Both the position numbers and the translations under genes were made by a program. Shown here one piece after another: positions 36,414 through 46,061 of a stretch of 64,000 bases of DNA. The notes beneath the pieces are model-generated. The model saw only the letters and a list, made by a program, of their open reading frames with translations. It searched no databases and was not told the origin of the DNA. The stretch is from an uncultured Tateyamaria sp. (lineage in GTDB: Bacteria; Pseudomonadota; Alphaproteobacteria; Rhodobacterales; Rhodobacteraceae): the NCBI RefSeq assembly GCF_947487805.1, contig NZ_CANKXW010000006.1, positions 159,610 to 223,609 of the forward strand, in the 5' to 3' direction. The first letter of the stretch is position 1, and each line of letters begins with the position of its first letter.

Positions 36414-37972
36414 GGGGTCATTTCCAGTTGGGGCAGGGTGGGGGCTGCGTCGATCAGGGTGCGGGTGTAGGGGTGTGTGGGGGCGGTGAACACGGTCTCG
36501 GTCGGGCGGTCCTCGACGATCTTGCCCGCCTGCATCACCAGCACACGGTCGGTGATCGTGCGCACCACGCTGAGGTCGTGGGAGATAAAGAGATAGGTGA
36601 GGTTGTACTGCTTACACAGCCCTGCGATCAGGTCGAGGATCTGGGCGCGCACGGACACGTCGAGCGCGCTGACCGCCTCGTCAAAGATCACAAGCTCGGG
36701 GCGGATGATCAGGGCGCGGGCGATGGCGAGGCGCTGGCGCTGGCCGCCGGAGAACTGGTGCGGGTACTTGTCCGCGTCGCCGGGTGACAGGCCCACATCC
36801 GTCAGCGCGGTGGCGATGCGGTCGGCGCGGTCGGGGGGCGGTTCGGGCAGCAGGTGGAAGGGTTCGGTGATCAGGCGCGACACCCGGTGGCGGGGGTTGA
36901 AGCTGCCGTAGGGGTCCTGGAACACCACCTGCATCTTGCGCCGCACGCCGGGGTCGGTGACGGGGGTGCCGTCCAGTGTGATGGACCCTGCCTGCACCGG
37001 TTCCAGCCCGAGGATGGCGCGGGTGAGGGTGGATTTGCCGCAGCCGCTTTCGCCGACAAGGCCGATGCGTCCGCCGCGGGGGATGTCAAAGCTGACCCCA
37101 TCCACGGCGCGGTGGTGGCGCGGGGGCGCAAAGAGGCGGGTGCGGGGCAGGGCGTAGTCGCGCACGACGCTGTCGACCCGGAGGAGCGGTGCGTCGGACG
37201 ACGCCTCTGGCAGGACGACGCGGTGGGTCGAGGCGGCGAGCAGGGCGCGGGTGTAGTCATGCGCGGGGTTGGTCAGCAGGGGGGCGGTGGTGCCGTCCTC
37301 TACCACCTCGCCGTGGCGCATGACGGTGATGCGGTCGGCCATTTGCGCCACGACGGCGAGGTCGTGGGTGATCATCAAAAGGCCCATGCCGTCCTCGGCG
37401 GCGAGGCGTTTCAGTAGGGCGAGGATCTGCGCCTGAGTCGTCACATCCAGCGCGGTGGTCGGTTCATCTGCGATCAGGAGTTTGGGCCCGCAGGCAATGG
37501 CGATGGCGATGACGACGCGCTGGCGCTGGCCGCCGGACAGCTCGTGCGGGAAACGGGCCATGGGGATATCGTGCAGCTCGACGCGGTCGAGCACGGCGCG
37601 GGCCTGGGCGTCGGCGTTCAGGTCGGGGCGGTGCAGGCGCAGGGTTTCGGCCACCTGCGCGCCGATGGTCATCACCGGGTTGAGCGCGGTCATGGGTTCC
37701 TGAAACACCATGCCGACCGTATTGCCGCGCAGGGTGCAGAGCGTTGGCTCGTCCAGTTGCAAGAGGTCGTGGCCATCCAGTGTGACCGACCCCGTGGCCT
37801 GCGCGCCGTCGGGCAAAAGCTGCATCACCGACAGGGCGGTCATGGACTTGCCCGAGCCGCTTTCGCCGGTGACGGCCACGACCTCGCCCGCGCTAACGCT
37901 GAGCGACACGTCGCGCAGGATCGGGGTGCCGCCTATCTGCACATTCAGGGCATCGATCCGCAGCAGGGTCAT
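36410..37972 (-). CDS. Peptide-type ABC transporter, fused double ATPase
   Basis: A 520-residue protein joining two ATPase domains, like a DppD-DppF fusion. First domain: [39 protein letters not shown]. Second domain: [42 protein letters not shown]. Powers import through the two permeases encoded just upstream. Start at ATG 37972, overlapping the permease stop. The substrate may be a peptide, opine or other amine. Confidence 0.95.
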   Translation of the reverse strand: MTLLRIDALNVQIGGTPILRDVSLSVSAGEVVAVTGESGSGKSMTALSVMQLLPDGAQATGSVTLDGHDLLQLDEPTLCTLRGNTVGMVFQEPMTALNPVMTIGAQVAETLRLHRPDLNADAQARAVLDRVELHDIPMARFPHELSGGQRQRVVIAIAIACGPKLLIADEPTTALDVTTQAQILALLKRLAAEDGMGLLMITHDLAVVAQMADRITVMRHGEVVEDGTTAPLLTNPAHDYTRALLAASTHRVVLPEASSDAPLLRVDSVVRDYALPRTRLFAPPRHHRAVDGVSFDIPRGGRIGLVGESGCGKSTLTRAILGLEPVQAGSITLDGTPVTDPGVRRKMQVVFQDPYGSFNPRHRVSRLITEPFHLLPEPPPDRADRIATALTDVGLSPGDADKYPHQFSGGQRQRLAIARALIIRPELVIFDEAVSALDVSVRAQILDLIAGLCKQYNLTYLFISHDLSVVRTITDRVLVMQAGKIVEDRPTETVFTAPTHPYTRTLIDAAPTLPQLEMTP

Positions 37973-38784
37973 GCGCGCGCCACCCGCAGTTTGGGGTCGA
38001 GCGCGTCGCGCAGCCCGTCGCCCAGCAGGTTCAGCCCCAGCACGGTGAGGATGATCGCAACGCCCGGCACCAGCGCCATATGCGGTGCGATGCTGACCAG
38101 CGTTTGCGCGTCGGCGAGCATACGGCCCCAACTGGGGGTGGGGGGCTGCGCGCCGAGGCCGACATAGGACAGGGCCGCCTCAGCCAGGATGCCCAAAGAG
38201 AACTGGATCGTGGCCTGCACGATCAGGAGGTTGGCGATGTTTGGCAGGATGTGTTCGACGCTGATCCGGGCGGCCCCCTTGCCCGACACGCGCGCGGCGA
38301 GGATGAACTCCCGCGCCCAGAGCGGCAGCGCCCCGCCGCGCGTCACACGGGCAAAGACGGGGATGTTGAAAATGCCGATGGCGATGATCGCGTTGACCGC
38401 GCCCGCGCCGAAGATGGCGGTGATCAGGATGGCAATGACGAGGCTGGGGAACGCAAAGATCAGGTCGTTGCCGCGCATGATGACCTCGTCCGCCCAGCCG
38501 CCCTGACGCGCGGCGGCCCAGAGGCCCAGCGGCACGCCCAGCCCGATGCCGATCCCCACTGCGACCAGCGCCACGGCGATAGAGGTGCGCGCGCCCACCA
38601 TGATCATCGAAAACAGGTCGCGGCCAAAGTGGTCGGTGCCGAACCAGTGGGTGGCGCCCGGTGTTTGCAGCTTGTCGGGGATGTTCATCGCGCTGTGGTC
38701 GAACGGCGTCCAAAAGAAGGACAGGCCCGCCGCCACCAGCACCAGCGCCGACAGCGCCCCGCCCAGCCACAGCGCGCGGCTCAT
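37969..38784 (-). CDS. Peptide-type ABC transporter permease (DppC-like)
   Basis: A 271-residue permease with an N-terminal span, the DppC pattern HWFGTDHFGRDLFSMIMVGA, and the EAA loop ARVSGKGAARISVEHILPNI. Overlaps the preceding and following genes by 4 bases each. Partner of the DppB-like permease at 38781. Confidence 0.95.
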   Translation of the reverse strand: MSRALWLGGALSALVLVAAGLSFFWTPFDHSAMNIPDKLQTPGATHWFGTDHFGRDLFSMIMVGARTSIAVALVAVGIGIGLGVPLGLWAAARQGGWADEVIMRGNDLIFAFPSLVIAILITAIFGAGAVNAIIAIGIFNIPVFARVTRGGALPLWAREFILAARVSGKGAARISVEHILPNIANLLIVQATIQFSLGILAEAALSYVGLGAQPPTPSWGRMLADAQTLVSIAPHMALVPGVAIILTVLGLNLLGDGLRDALDPKLRVARA

Positions 38785-39728
38785 GTCCGACCCCGCAGGC
38801 GCGGATCGACGGCGGCATAGGCCAGATCGACGGCGAAATTCACCACGATGACGGCAAAGACCAGCAGCATCGTCACCGATTCCACCACGATCAGGTCACG
38901 GGCCGAGATGCTCTGAAAAATCAGCCGTCCGAGGCCGGGCAGGTAGAACACCTGTTCGATGATGATCCCCCCCGCCAGCAGGAACGAAAATTGCAGGCCG
39001 AGGATGGTCAGCACCGGGATCAGCGCATTGCGCAGCCCGTGGCGGCGCAGGGCCTGTGCGCGGGTCAACCCCTTGGCCCGTGCGGTGCGCATGAAATCTT
39101 CGCCCATGATATCGAGCAGCGACGACCGCATGACGCGCGCGAGGATCGCCGCCTGCGGCAGGGCCAGTGCGATGGCGGGCAGGGTCAGGGATTTGAGCGC
39201 GGCGAACACGCCCTTGTCCCACCCGGCGAAACCGCCCGCGCTGAACCAACGCAGGTTGATGGCAAATACCAGCACCAGCATCATCGCGAACCAGAAATTG
39301 GGGATGGCGATGCCGATCTGCGTGGCCCCCATGACGCCCACATCCCCTGCCTTGCCCCGGCGCGACGCGGCATAGATCCCGGCGGGAAAGGCGATCAGCG
39401 TCGACAGCGCCAGCGCATAGAGCGCCAGAGGCAGCGACACCCAGAGCCGTTGGGCAATCATGTCGGACACGGGCGTGCGGTACTGGTACGAAGTGCCGAA
39501 ATCACCCTGCACCATGCCACTGACCCAGGCGAGATACCGCTGCACCTTGCTCTGATCCAGACCCAGCTCGGCGCGCAGGGCGGCGAGCGTGTCCTCTTGG
39601 GCGTTCACCCCCAACATAAAGGACGCTGGATCGCCCGGCGCCACCTCGATCACCGCAAAGATCACGAGCGACGCGATAGCGAGGCTGATCAGCAGGGAGG
39701 TCAGGCGTTTGAGGGCATAGCGCAGCAT
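38781..39728 (-). CDS. Peptide-type ABC transporter permease (DppB-like)
   Basis: A 315-residue permease: MLRYALKRLTSLLISLAIAS start, then PGDPASFMLG, and EAA loop RTARAKGLTRAQALRRHGLR. First gene of a minus-strand operon that runs through ATPase, ALDH, GNAT and SDR genes. The solute-binding protein is not adjacent; the nearest candidate is at 42605-44083. Confidence 0.95.
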   Translation of the reverse strand: MLRYALKRLTSLLISLAIASLVIFAVIEVAPGDPASFMLGVNAQEDTLAALRAELGLDQSKVQRYLAWVSGMVQGDFGTSYQYRTPVSDMIAQRLWVSLPLALYALALSTLIAFPAGIYAASRRGKAGDVGVMGATQIGIAIPNFWFAMMLVLVFAINLRWFSAGGFAGWDKGVFAALKSLTLPAIALALPQAAILARVMRSSLLDIMGEDFMRTARAKGLTRAQALRRHGLRNALIPVLTILGLQFSFLLAGGIIIEQVFYLPGLGRLIFQSISARDLIVVESVTMLLVFAVIVVNFAVDLAYAAVDPRLRGRT

Positions 39729-39740
39729 GGTGCGCCGACG

Positions 39741-40373
39741 TTAGGCGGGGGGGTCGGGACAGGCAAGCACGTCTGTGAGCGCGCCGACATCCTGCGCCAG
39801 CGCGGCCAGTGCCAGCCCGCGCACGGTGTCGATGTAACAGGCCTGATCCCAGCCGCAGGTCTGCGTCAGGTTCTCCCACGTGCGCACCGACAGGATTGTC
39901 CACAGCAAGTCGGTCGCCTGTTCCGGATCGACGTTTGCGGGCAGGGTGCCTTCGTGCGCCAGCGCTTGCACCGCAGCGGCACAGCCTTCGCGCATGTCGG
40001 CCATGCGGGTGTTCCACGCAGCGGCGGCCTCTGCGTCCGTGTCGACGACCGCAAGGATGGCGCGCGCCACGCCATAGATCTTGGGGATGTAGTTCCCCCA
40101 GGCGGTCACGAAAGCATCGAGCCGTTCGGTGCCCGACGTGGCGCTGCGGCTGGCGGTGAGCGCGGCGTTGACGTCGTTCTGCATGTCCTGGAACCGCGTC
40201 GCCGCGATCAGCAGGTCGGTGCGGCCCGGAAAGTGCAGATAGACCGCCTGCCGGCTGACACCGCTGGCGCGCGCAATGTCGGACATCGTCGGCAATTTGG
40301 CACCGGGCCGTTCCAGAAGGGCCAGCGTGGCGGTCAGGATTTTTGTCGGGGTATCGATTGTTGTGCTTGACAT
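39741..40373 (-). CDS. TetR-family regulator
   Basis: A 210-residue repressor-type protein. The helix-turn-helix reads MSDIARASGVSRQAVYLHFP (about residues 30-49); the rest is a helical ligand-binding part. It sits 12 bases upstream of the ABC permease operon, in the same direction, and is divergent from a quinone-reductase-like gene. Tandem 15-bp inverted repeats between them are the likely operator. Start chosen at MSSTTID; the longer frame has a poorer start. Confidence 0.9.
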   Translation of the reverse strand: MSSTTIDTPTKILTATLALLERPGAKLPTMSDIARASGVSRQAVYLHFPGRTDLLIAATRFQDMQNDVNAALTASRSATSGTERLDAFVTAWGNYIPKIYGVARAILAVVDTDAEAAAAWNTRMADMREGCAAAVQALAHEGTLPANVDPEQATDLLWTILSVRTWENLTQTCGWDQACYIDTVRGLALAALAQDVGALTDVLACPDPPA

Positions 40374-40392
40374 GCTGTAAAGTACCACTTAC

Positions 40393-40422
40393 TTGACAAA
40401 CTGTCAATTGACACTGTGTCAA
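40393..40422. promoter_or_regulatory. Tandem operator, probable TetR-regulator site
   Basis: Two adjoining inverted repeats, TTGACAAACTGTCAA (40393-40407) and TTGACACTGTGTCAA (40408-40422), lie between the divergent tetR-type gene and the flavodoxin-fold gene. They share half-site TTGACA. Position and symmetry fit autoregulation plus control of the divergent gene. Confidence 0.7.
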
Positions 40423-40447
40423 GCGACTTGGCTTCAGGAGACCTCAT

Positions 40448-41017
40448 ATGACCAAACGTATTTTCATCTGGGTGGCACACCCGAAACCCGGATCACTGAA
40501 CGCGGCCTTGGCCGAACGCTATGCCATCGGCGCGCGGGCGCGGGGCGCCGAGGTGCGCATCATGCATCTGGCCGAGATGCAGACCGAAACCGGCTATGCC
40601 GACGGGGCCACGCTGTCCCCGGATGTGGTGGCGTGGCAGGACAATATCCGCTGGGCCGAACACGTGATGATCGTGCACCCTTACTGGTGGGGGGCCATGC
40701 CCGCACAGGCCAAGGCGGTGATGGATGCGGGCCTGCAATCGGGCTTTGCCTACAAATACAAGGCACGGGGCGTGGCCTGGGACAAGCTGCTGACCGGGCG
40801 CACGGGGGATGCGATCATCACCTCTGACACGCCGCCTTGGATCGACACGCTGCTCTATCGCAGTCCGGGCCGTCGGGTGATGCGCAATCAGGTGATGAAG
40901 TTTGTGGGCGTCAAACCGCGCCGGGTGGTCCAGCTTGGGTCGGTCAAGCTGGCCAAGCCGGAAAAGCTGGACCGCTGGTTGCAGCAGGCCGAGGCAATGG
41001 GGGCTGCGGCGGCCTGA
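40448..41017 (+). CDS. Flavodoxin-fold NAD(P)H oxidoreductase
   Basis: A 189-residue quinone-reductase-like protein (KefF/MdaB family). FIWVAHPKPGSLNAALAERY binds FMN and MIVHPYWWGAMPAQAKAVMD is conserved. Such enzymes reduce quinones or electrophiles. Its divergent arrangement with a TetR regulator suggests induction by a reactive compound. It is followed by the deacetylase-like gene. Confidence 0.9.
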   Translation: MTKRIFIWVAHPKPGSLNAALAERYAIGARARGAEVRIMHLAEMQTETGYADGATLSPDVVAWQDNIRWAEHVMIVHPYWWGAMPAQAKAVMDAGLQSGFAYKYKARGVAWDKLLTGRTGDAIITSDTPPWIDTLLYRSPGRRVMRNQVMKFVGVKPRRVVQLGSVKLAKPEKLDRWLQQAEAMGAAAA

Positions 41018-41055
41018 CCCCTCGCCAGCCGCGCGCCAACCGCTACAACAGGGGC

Positions 41056-42147
41056 ATGGAACGGCCCCTGTTCATCGGATCCGACATCTATCGCGGATCA
41101 AGCTATGGCACGTGGCACCCCTTGCGGGTGCCGCGGGTGTCTACCGTGATCGACCTGAGCCGCGCGATGGGCTGGTTGCCGGGCAAGGTCTATGTGCCCA
41201 GCCCACCGGTCAAACCCCACGCGCTGACCATCTGGCATACACCGGAATATGTTGCGGCCCTGCACGCCGCCGAAGCCGCCCAAGAGGTGAGCGATGCCGT
41301 CCGCGCCCGCCACGCGCTTGGCACGCCCAACAACCCCGTCTTTCCCGAGATGTACCGCCGCCCGGCCACCGCGGCAGGCGGGTCGCTGCTGGCCGGGGAA
41401 CTGCTGCGCGATGGCGGCATCGTCTACCACCCGGCGGGTGGCACCCATCACGGGATGCCGGACCGGGCGGGGGGGTTCTGCTATTTCAACGACCCGGTGC
41501 TGGCGATCCTGTCGCTGCGCCGCAACGGGGCCGCGCGCGTGGCCTATATCGACATCGACGCGCATCATCCCGACGGGGTCGAGGTCGCCTTTGCCACCGA
41601 TCCGGACGTGCTGATGATCTCGGTGCACGAGGACGGGCTGTGGCCGCGCACCGGTGCGTTGGGTGCGACAGATACGCTGATGAACCTGCCCGTGCCGCGC
41701 GGGCTGAACGATGATGAAATGGCGCTGATCCGCGAGGATCTGATCCTGCCGCGCGTGGCCGCGTTCCGCCCGGATGCGATTGTCCTGCAATGCGGCGCCG
41801 ACGGGGTGGAGGAAGACCCCCAGGCCCACCTGTCCCTGTCCAATCAGGCCCACTGGGCCATCGCCCGCGCCCTGATCGGCATGGCCCCGCGCCTGCTGGT
41901 GCTGGGCGGAGGCGGCTACAATCCGTGGTCGGTGGGGCGGCTCTGGACCGGGATTTGGGCCACGCTCAACGGCCACACCATCCCCGACCGCGTCACGCCA
42001 GAGGCCGAAGCCGTGCTGCGCGCCCTGCGCTTTGACGGCAACCGGCGTGGCAAGAACCCACCCGACCACTGGTTCACCACCCTCGCCGATACAGCCCGAA
42101 CAGGCCCCGTCCGGGACGAGATCAGATCACACCTGTCGCAGCTCTGA
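41056..42147 (+). CDS. Histone-deacetylase-family hydrolase (AcuC-like)
   Basis: A 363-residue zinc hydrolase. YHPAGGTHHGMPDRAGGFCY holds the His-His charge relay, YIDIDAHHPDGVEVAF the Zn ligands D and H, and LGGGGYN the late Tyr loop. Bacterial members remove acetyl from polyamines, acetoin-related enzymes or other small amides. Start chosen at MERPLFIGSD (41056). The nearby acetyltransferase and amine-type catabolic operon hint at acetylated amines as substrate; this is inference. Confidence 0.9.
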   Translation: MERPLFIGSDIYRGSSYGTWHPLRVPRVSTVIDLSRAMGWLPGKVYVPSPPVKPHALTIWHTPEYVAALHAAEAAQEVSDAVRARHALGTPNNPVFPEMYRRPATAAGGSLLAGELLRDGGIVYHPAGGTHHGMPDRAGGFCYFNDPVLAILSLRRNGAARVAYIDIDAHHPDGVEVAFATDPDVLMISVHEDGLWPRTGALGATDTLMNLPVPRGLNDDEMALIREDLILPRVAAFRPDAIVLQCGADGVEEDPQAHLSLSNQAHWAIARALIGMAPRLLVLGGGGYNPWSVGRLWTGIWATLNGHTIPDRVTPEAEAVLRALRFDGNRRGKNPPDHWFTTLADTARTGPVRDEIRSHLSQL

Positions 42148-42152
42148 TCCCT

Positions 42153-42182
42153 GTCATCTTGCCAAATAAACTCCGGGGGAGC
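42153..42182. repeat. GTCATCTTGCCA 3' motif
   Basis: GTCATCTTGCCAAATAAACT, then CCGGGGGAG, stands just behind the deacetylase-like gene. It matches the arm GTCATCTTGCCAGGAAAACT of the inverted repeat at 11163. A GC-rich stem (GGGGGCTGGCCCCC, about 42189-42204) follows; it may act as a terminator. Confidence 0.5.
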
Positions 42183-42212
42183 CCGCAGGGCGGGGGCTGG
42201 CCCCCCTCCGCA

Positions 42213-42608
42213 CTATCCACCGTAATTGGCGTCGCTCACATGCTCCAACCAGGTGGCCGCCGACCCGTCCTGCATCTCCTGCATGGCGATGTGGGTCATC
42301 GCTGTCTCGGGGCCTGCCCCATGCCAGTGTTCGACCCCCGCAGGGATCCATACCGTGTCGCCCGCGCGGATCGGCTGCGGGGCCTCCCCGCGCAAACAGA
42401 CCAGCCCGGCCCCCTGGGTCACATGCAGTGTCTGGCCCAGCGGATGCGTGTGCCAGGCCGTGCGCGCGCCGGGTGCAAAATGCACGCTCAGTGCATTGAG
42501 CCGCCCCGGCGCAGGGGCCGATATGATCGGATCCTGCCAGACCTCCCCGGTGAAATACTCCGGATTGGCGCGCAGGCTCGGGCGGCTGCCCGCCCGGTGC
42601 AGGATCAT
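42213..42608 (-). CDS. Cupin-domain protein
   Basis: A 131-residue cupin. Motif 1, TAWHTHPLGQTLHVTQGAGL, and motif 2, DTVWIPAGVEHWHGAGPETA, give a full metal site. It resembles small cupins annotated as carboxymuconolactone-associated or YhhW-like. Its start overlaps the stop of the solute-binding protein gene (ATGA), so the two belong together. Confidence 0.87.
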   Translation of the reverse strand: MILHRAGSRPSLRANPEYFTGEVWQDPIISAPAPGRLNALSVHFAPGARTAWHTHPLGQTLHVTQGAGLVCLRGEAPQPIRAGDTVWIPAGVEHWHGAGPETAMTHIAMQEMQDGSAATWLEHVSDANYGG

Positions 42609-44083
42609 TCCGCCCAGCTCACGCCGGTCAGGTCAGTAGCCTGCGTCGGCGCGTTGGTCCACAGACCCTGCACACCGGCCTTGGCCACGGACAGTTGCGC
42701 CAGCTGGAACAGGTATCCGTTCACCGCGTCACCGGCGATGATCTCCTGCGCCTTGGCCATCAGGTTGGTGCGCGTGTCGGGGTCTGTCGTGCTGTTCAGC
42801 GTGGTGATCAGCTCCTGAAACGCGGGGTTGTCGTACTGGAAGTAGTAGTCCGGATTCGCGTAGATGCCGATATCCATCGGTTCGGTATGCGACACGATGG
42901 TGAGGCCAAAGTTCTTGCCACGGAACACTGTTTCCAGCCACTGCGCCCATTCGACATTGATGATCTCGGCCTTGATGCCGACCTCGGCCAGCTGGGCCGC
43001 AATGATCTCTCCGCCGCGGCGGGCATAGGACGGGGGCGGCAGGTGCAGGGTGGTTTCGAACCCGTCGGCCATGCCGGCCTCGGCCAGCAGCGCGCGGGCC
43101 TTGTCGGGGTCAAAGGACGATCCGCCCGTCAGGTCCACATAGGCCGGGTTGTGCGGCGCAAAGTGGGTACCGATGGGTGTGCCATAGCCGAACATGGCCC
43201 CGTCGATGATCGCCTGCCGGTCGATGGCATGGGCCACGGCCTGCCGTACGCGGACATCGTCAAAGGGCGGCTGCTTGTTGTTGGTGGACAGGATCGTCTC
43301 GCCCTCGGTCGAGCCGACGAGCACCTGAAACCGCGGATCGGCGTCGAATTGCGGCAGGTTTTCCGGCGCAGGGAAGCCGGTGAAGACGTCCACATCCTCG
43401 GCCATCATCGCGGCAAAGGCCGCCGTCGGGTCCGAGATGAACTTGAACGTCGCCTGCGTCAGGGCAGGTGCGTCACCCCAATAGCCGTCATATTGGCTGA
43501 TCTGGATGCTGTCGCCCTGGGTCCAGCTGTCGAATTTGAACGGGCCGGTGCCGATGGGCTGCTGTTTGATGTTCTCGATGCTTTCGGGGGCCACGATCAC
43601 GGCATCACCCCAGGCGAGGTTGAAGAGCATGTTGCCATTGGGCTCGGACAGGGTCAGGCGCACGGTTTGCGCGTCCACCACCTCGACGGTGCTGATCGCG
43701 GCATAGAGCGCCTTTTGCGCGTTGGCGCTGTCATCGGCGAGGATGCGGTCGAGGGTGAATTTCACGTCCTCGGCGTCCATCGTGGTGCCATCGTGGAAGG
43801 TCACGCCATCCCGCAGGGTGAATGTATATGTCAGCCCGTCATCCGAGATTTCCCAGCTGGAGGCCAGCCCCGGCACGACCGAACCGTCGCCCATGAACCG
43901 GGTCAGCCCCTCGAACACGTTGGAATAAAGCACGGAATCGATGGCCCCGGCAGCGGCAGAGGTCGGATCGAGGTGCGGCGGCTCAAGCTGCATCGCGACG
44001 GTGATGTCGGTCTGGGCGATGGCGGTGCCTGCCAGCAGGGCGGCCGTGGCCGTGCCGAGGCAGAGGGTGCGGAAATGGGTCAT
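42605..44083 (-). CDS. Peptide-type ABC transporter solute-binding protein
   Basis: A 492-residue periplasmic protein of SBP family 5. The signal peptide is LGTATAALLAGTAIA (cut at about residue 23). Family patterns: EPPHLDPTSAAAGAIDSVLY, ANVFEGLTRF-like YSNVFEGLTRF, and YTFTLRDGVTFHDGTTMDAE. It is probably the binding partner of the permeases at 37969-39728, although four genes lie between. Start at ATG 44083; the longer frame lacks a signal peptide at its beginning. Confidence 0.94.
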   Translation of the reverse strand: MTHFRTLCLGTATAALLAGTAIAQTDITVAMQLEPPHLDPTSAAAGAIDSVLYSNVFEGLTRFMGDGSVVPGLASSWEISDDGLTYTFTLRDGVTFHDGTTMDAEDVKFTLDRILADDSANAQKALYAAISTVEVVDAQTVRLTLSEPNGNMLFNLAWGDAVIVAPESIENIKQQPIGTGPFKFDSWTQGDSIQISQYDGYWGDAPALTQATFKFISDPTAAFAAMMAEDVDVFTGFPAPENLPQFDADPRFQVLVGSTEGETILSTNNKQPPFDDVRVRQAVAHAIDRQAIIDGAMFGYGTPIGTHFAPHNPAYVDLTGGSSFDPDKARALLAEAGMADGFETTLHLPPPSYARRGGEIIAAQLAEVGIKAEIINVEWAQWLETVFRGKNFGLTIVSHTEPMDIGIYANPDYYFQYDNPAFQELITTLNSTTDPDTRTNLMAKAQEIIAGDAVNGYLFQLAQLSVAKAGVQGLWTNAPTQATDLTGVSWAE

Positions 44084-44210
44084 GGGGGTCTCCCTTTGTT
44101 GCTTGGGCGAAAGGCTAGACAAATCTCTGCGGCTTGACCAGCGTAACTGCCTTGAATGCGCGGGTTCCCTCGGGTACGTCGGCCCCCTTTCGCAGCGGAA
44201 GGCGGGCAGG

Positions 44211-45452
44211 ATGGCAGTTTTGGGAGTGGATTTCGGCACGTCGAATTCGGCCGTGGGAATTGCCCGTGACGGGGCCGCGCATCTGATCCCGCTGGAGCCC
44301 GGGCAGACGACGCTGCCCACGGCAGTGTTCTTTGATTTCGACACCCGGCGCGCGGTCTATGGCCGGCCCGCCAATGCCGCGCTGATCGGCGGGGACGAGG
44401 GGCGGTACATGCGCGCGCTCAAATCCCTGCTGGGCACCTCGCTGATGCGCGAGAGCCGGATGATCCTGAACGAGCGGATCGATTTCATCACCATCATCGC
44501 GCGGTTTCTGGCCACGCTGAAAGCGCGGGCCGAGGCGGCGACCGGCGCACGGTTCGACCGGGCGCTGTCCGGGCGCCCCGTTCTGTTCCATTCGGGCGAT
44601 GCGGCGCGCAATGCGCAGGCGCTGGTGGATCTGACCGAATGCTATTTGGCGGCGGGATTCGACGCGGTGGATTTCATGCCCGAACCCGAGGCCGCCGCCC
44701 TGGCCAGCCGCGACGTGCTCAGCCCCGGTGATCTGGGGCTGGTTGTCGACATTGGCGGGGGCACGTCCGATTTCACCCTGTTCCGGCAGGGCACGGCGGG
44801 TCAGATCGACATCGTGGCCAGCCATGGTCTGCGGCTGGGTGGCACGGATTTCGACCGCGCGCTGAGCCTTGAACATGTGATGCCCGGTTTCGGCATGGGC
44901 ACGCGGATCCGCCATGCCTTTGGCGATCAGACCCATGTGGCGCCCAATGCGCTGTTTGCGGATCTGGCGACGTGGCAGAAGATCCCGTTCCTTTATGCCC
45001 CCGACAGCCGCCGTGCGGCCCGCGAGTTGGCGCAATACGCGGTGGAGCGGGACAAGCTGGATCGGTTGGTCCGGGTGCTGGAGGACGAGCTGGGCCATGA
45101 CGTGGCCTTTGCGGTGGAGGCGGCCAAGATCGCGGCCAATGACGGGGCGGTGGCGGTGCCCGAGATCGATCTGGGCGCGGTCGAGCGGGGCCTGCGCCTG
45201 CCGCTTTATCCGGTGGCGATGGCGGCGACGCTGGCCCGCATGGCAGACCGGATCGGGGCCGAGGCGGCAGAGACCCTGCGGCTGGGTGGCGTGGAACCCG
45301 CCGCGGTCAGCTGCGTGATCGCGGTCGGGGGATCGAGCCTGATGCAGGTGGTGGAGGCCGCGGTGGCGCGGCAGGTGCCGCAAGCGCGGATCCATCGCGG
45401 TGCCGCGATGACGGCTATTGTCGAAGGGCTGGCCCTCGCGACCGCGGCCTGA
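44211..45452 (+). CDS. Hsp70-like protein (YegD type)
   Basis: A 413-residue actin-fold ATPase without the substrate-binding half of DnaK. Phosphate 1 motif VLGVDFGTSNSAVGIARDG at the start, FMPEPEAAALA, and phosphate 2 motif GLVVDIGGGTSDFTLFRQG. The family is often called YegD; its clients are unknown. Start chosen at MAVLGVDFG (44211). Divergent from the solute-binding protein gene. Confidence 0.92.
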   Translation: MAVLGVDFGTSNSAVGIARDGAAHLIPLEPGQTTLPTAVFFDFDTRRAVYGRPANAALIGGDEGRYMRALKSLLGTSLMRESRMILNERIDFITIIARFLATLKARAEAATGARFDRALSGRPVLFHSGDAARNAQALVDLTECYLAAGFDAVDFMPEPEAAALASRDVLSPGDLGLVVDIGGGTSDFTLFRQGTAGQIDIVASHGLRLGGTDFDRALSLEHVMPGFGMGTRIRHAFGDQTHVAPNALFADLATWQKIPFLYAPDSRRAARELAQYAVERDKLDRLVRVLEDELGHDVAFAVEAAKIAANDGAVAVPEIDLGAVERGLRLPLYPVAMAATLARMADRIGAEAAETLRLGGVEPAAVSCVIAVGGSSLMQVVEAAVARQVPQARIHRGAAMTAIVEGLALATAA

Positions 45453-45719
45453 GGGGCGGCCCGCCCCTTTCTGTCCGGGGCGCGGTGGTCTGCTGATGCC
45501 CCCGAGTTCATTTGAGCGGAATACTGCGGACGTCCGCTGTGGGCGGGCGCGGCCGGACGCAGCACTTCACACGGGTGTCGGCTTTGGTGACCTTTCGGAC
45601 CCGATATCTCTTTCACGCTCTGATCGTCGGCGACCCGGATCCGTTCACGCCCCGTATCCATCAAGGAAGAGCGTGCCAAGAAAGTTCGCATTCGTTGGGG
45701 GTCTCCTGTCGTTGGGGGG

Positions 45720-46061
45720 TCACAAAATCTCGATTGAGCCCCTCATGTGCGGATGGAAGGCGCAGAAATACGATTTTTTCATGTCTTCGGTGACGGTGAT
45801 TTTGCCTGTGCCGCCTTTGACGATTTCCCCGGTATCCCAACCAAATTCGTCTGCGGAGGCGGTATGCGGGGCAACATCATGGTTGGTCCAGCGGATCATG
45901 TCACCCACATGAACCCTCACTACTGCCGGTTCGTATGCGAACGACTTGATGGCGACGTCGTGCACCACAGGCGCGGCGGCGCGAAGCGGAGTGGTGATCA
46001 GGACGGCTGCAGATGCAGCCGCCCCACCAATCACGTCGCGGCGTGAAAGGGTTTGTCCCAT
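45720..46061 (-). CDS. Tat-exported cupredoxin (amicyanin/plastocyanin-like)
   Basis: A 113-residue blue-copper protein. A twin-arginine signal (SRRDVIGGAAASAAVLITT) precedes a cupredoxin domain with copper ligands His in NHDVAPHT and Cys, His and Met in YFCAFHPHM near the C-terminus. It should carry electrons in the periplasm or bind copper. Its start shares a base with the stop of the DUF4142 gene, so both are co-translated. Confidence 0.92.
   Translation of the reverse strand: MGQTLSRRDVIGGAAASAAVLITTPLRAAAPVVHDVAIKSFAYEPAVVRVHVGDMIRWTNHDVAPHTASADEFGWDTGEIVKGGTGKITVTEDMKKSYFCAFHPHMRGSIEIL

Noticed and set aside
45453..45719. Frame 45512-45793 as a gene between the Hsp70-like and cupredoxin genes
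   Set aside because: No ribosome binding site or family pattern, and it overlaps the cupredoxin gene on the other strand. The 267-base gap appears empty.
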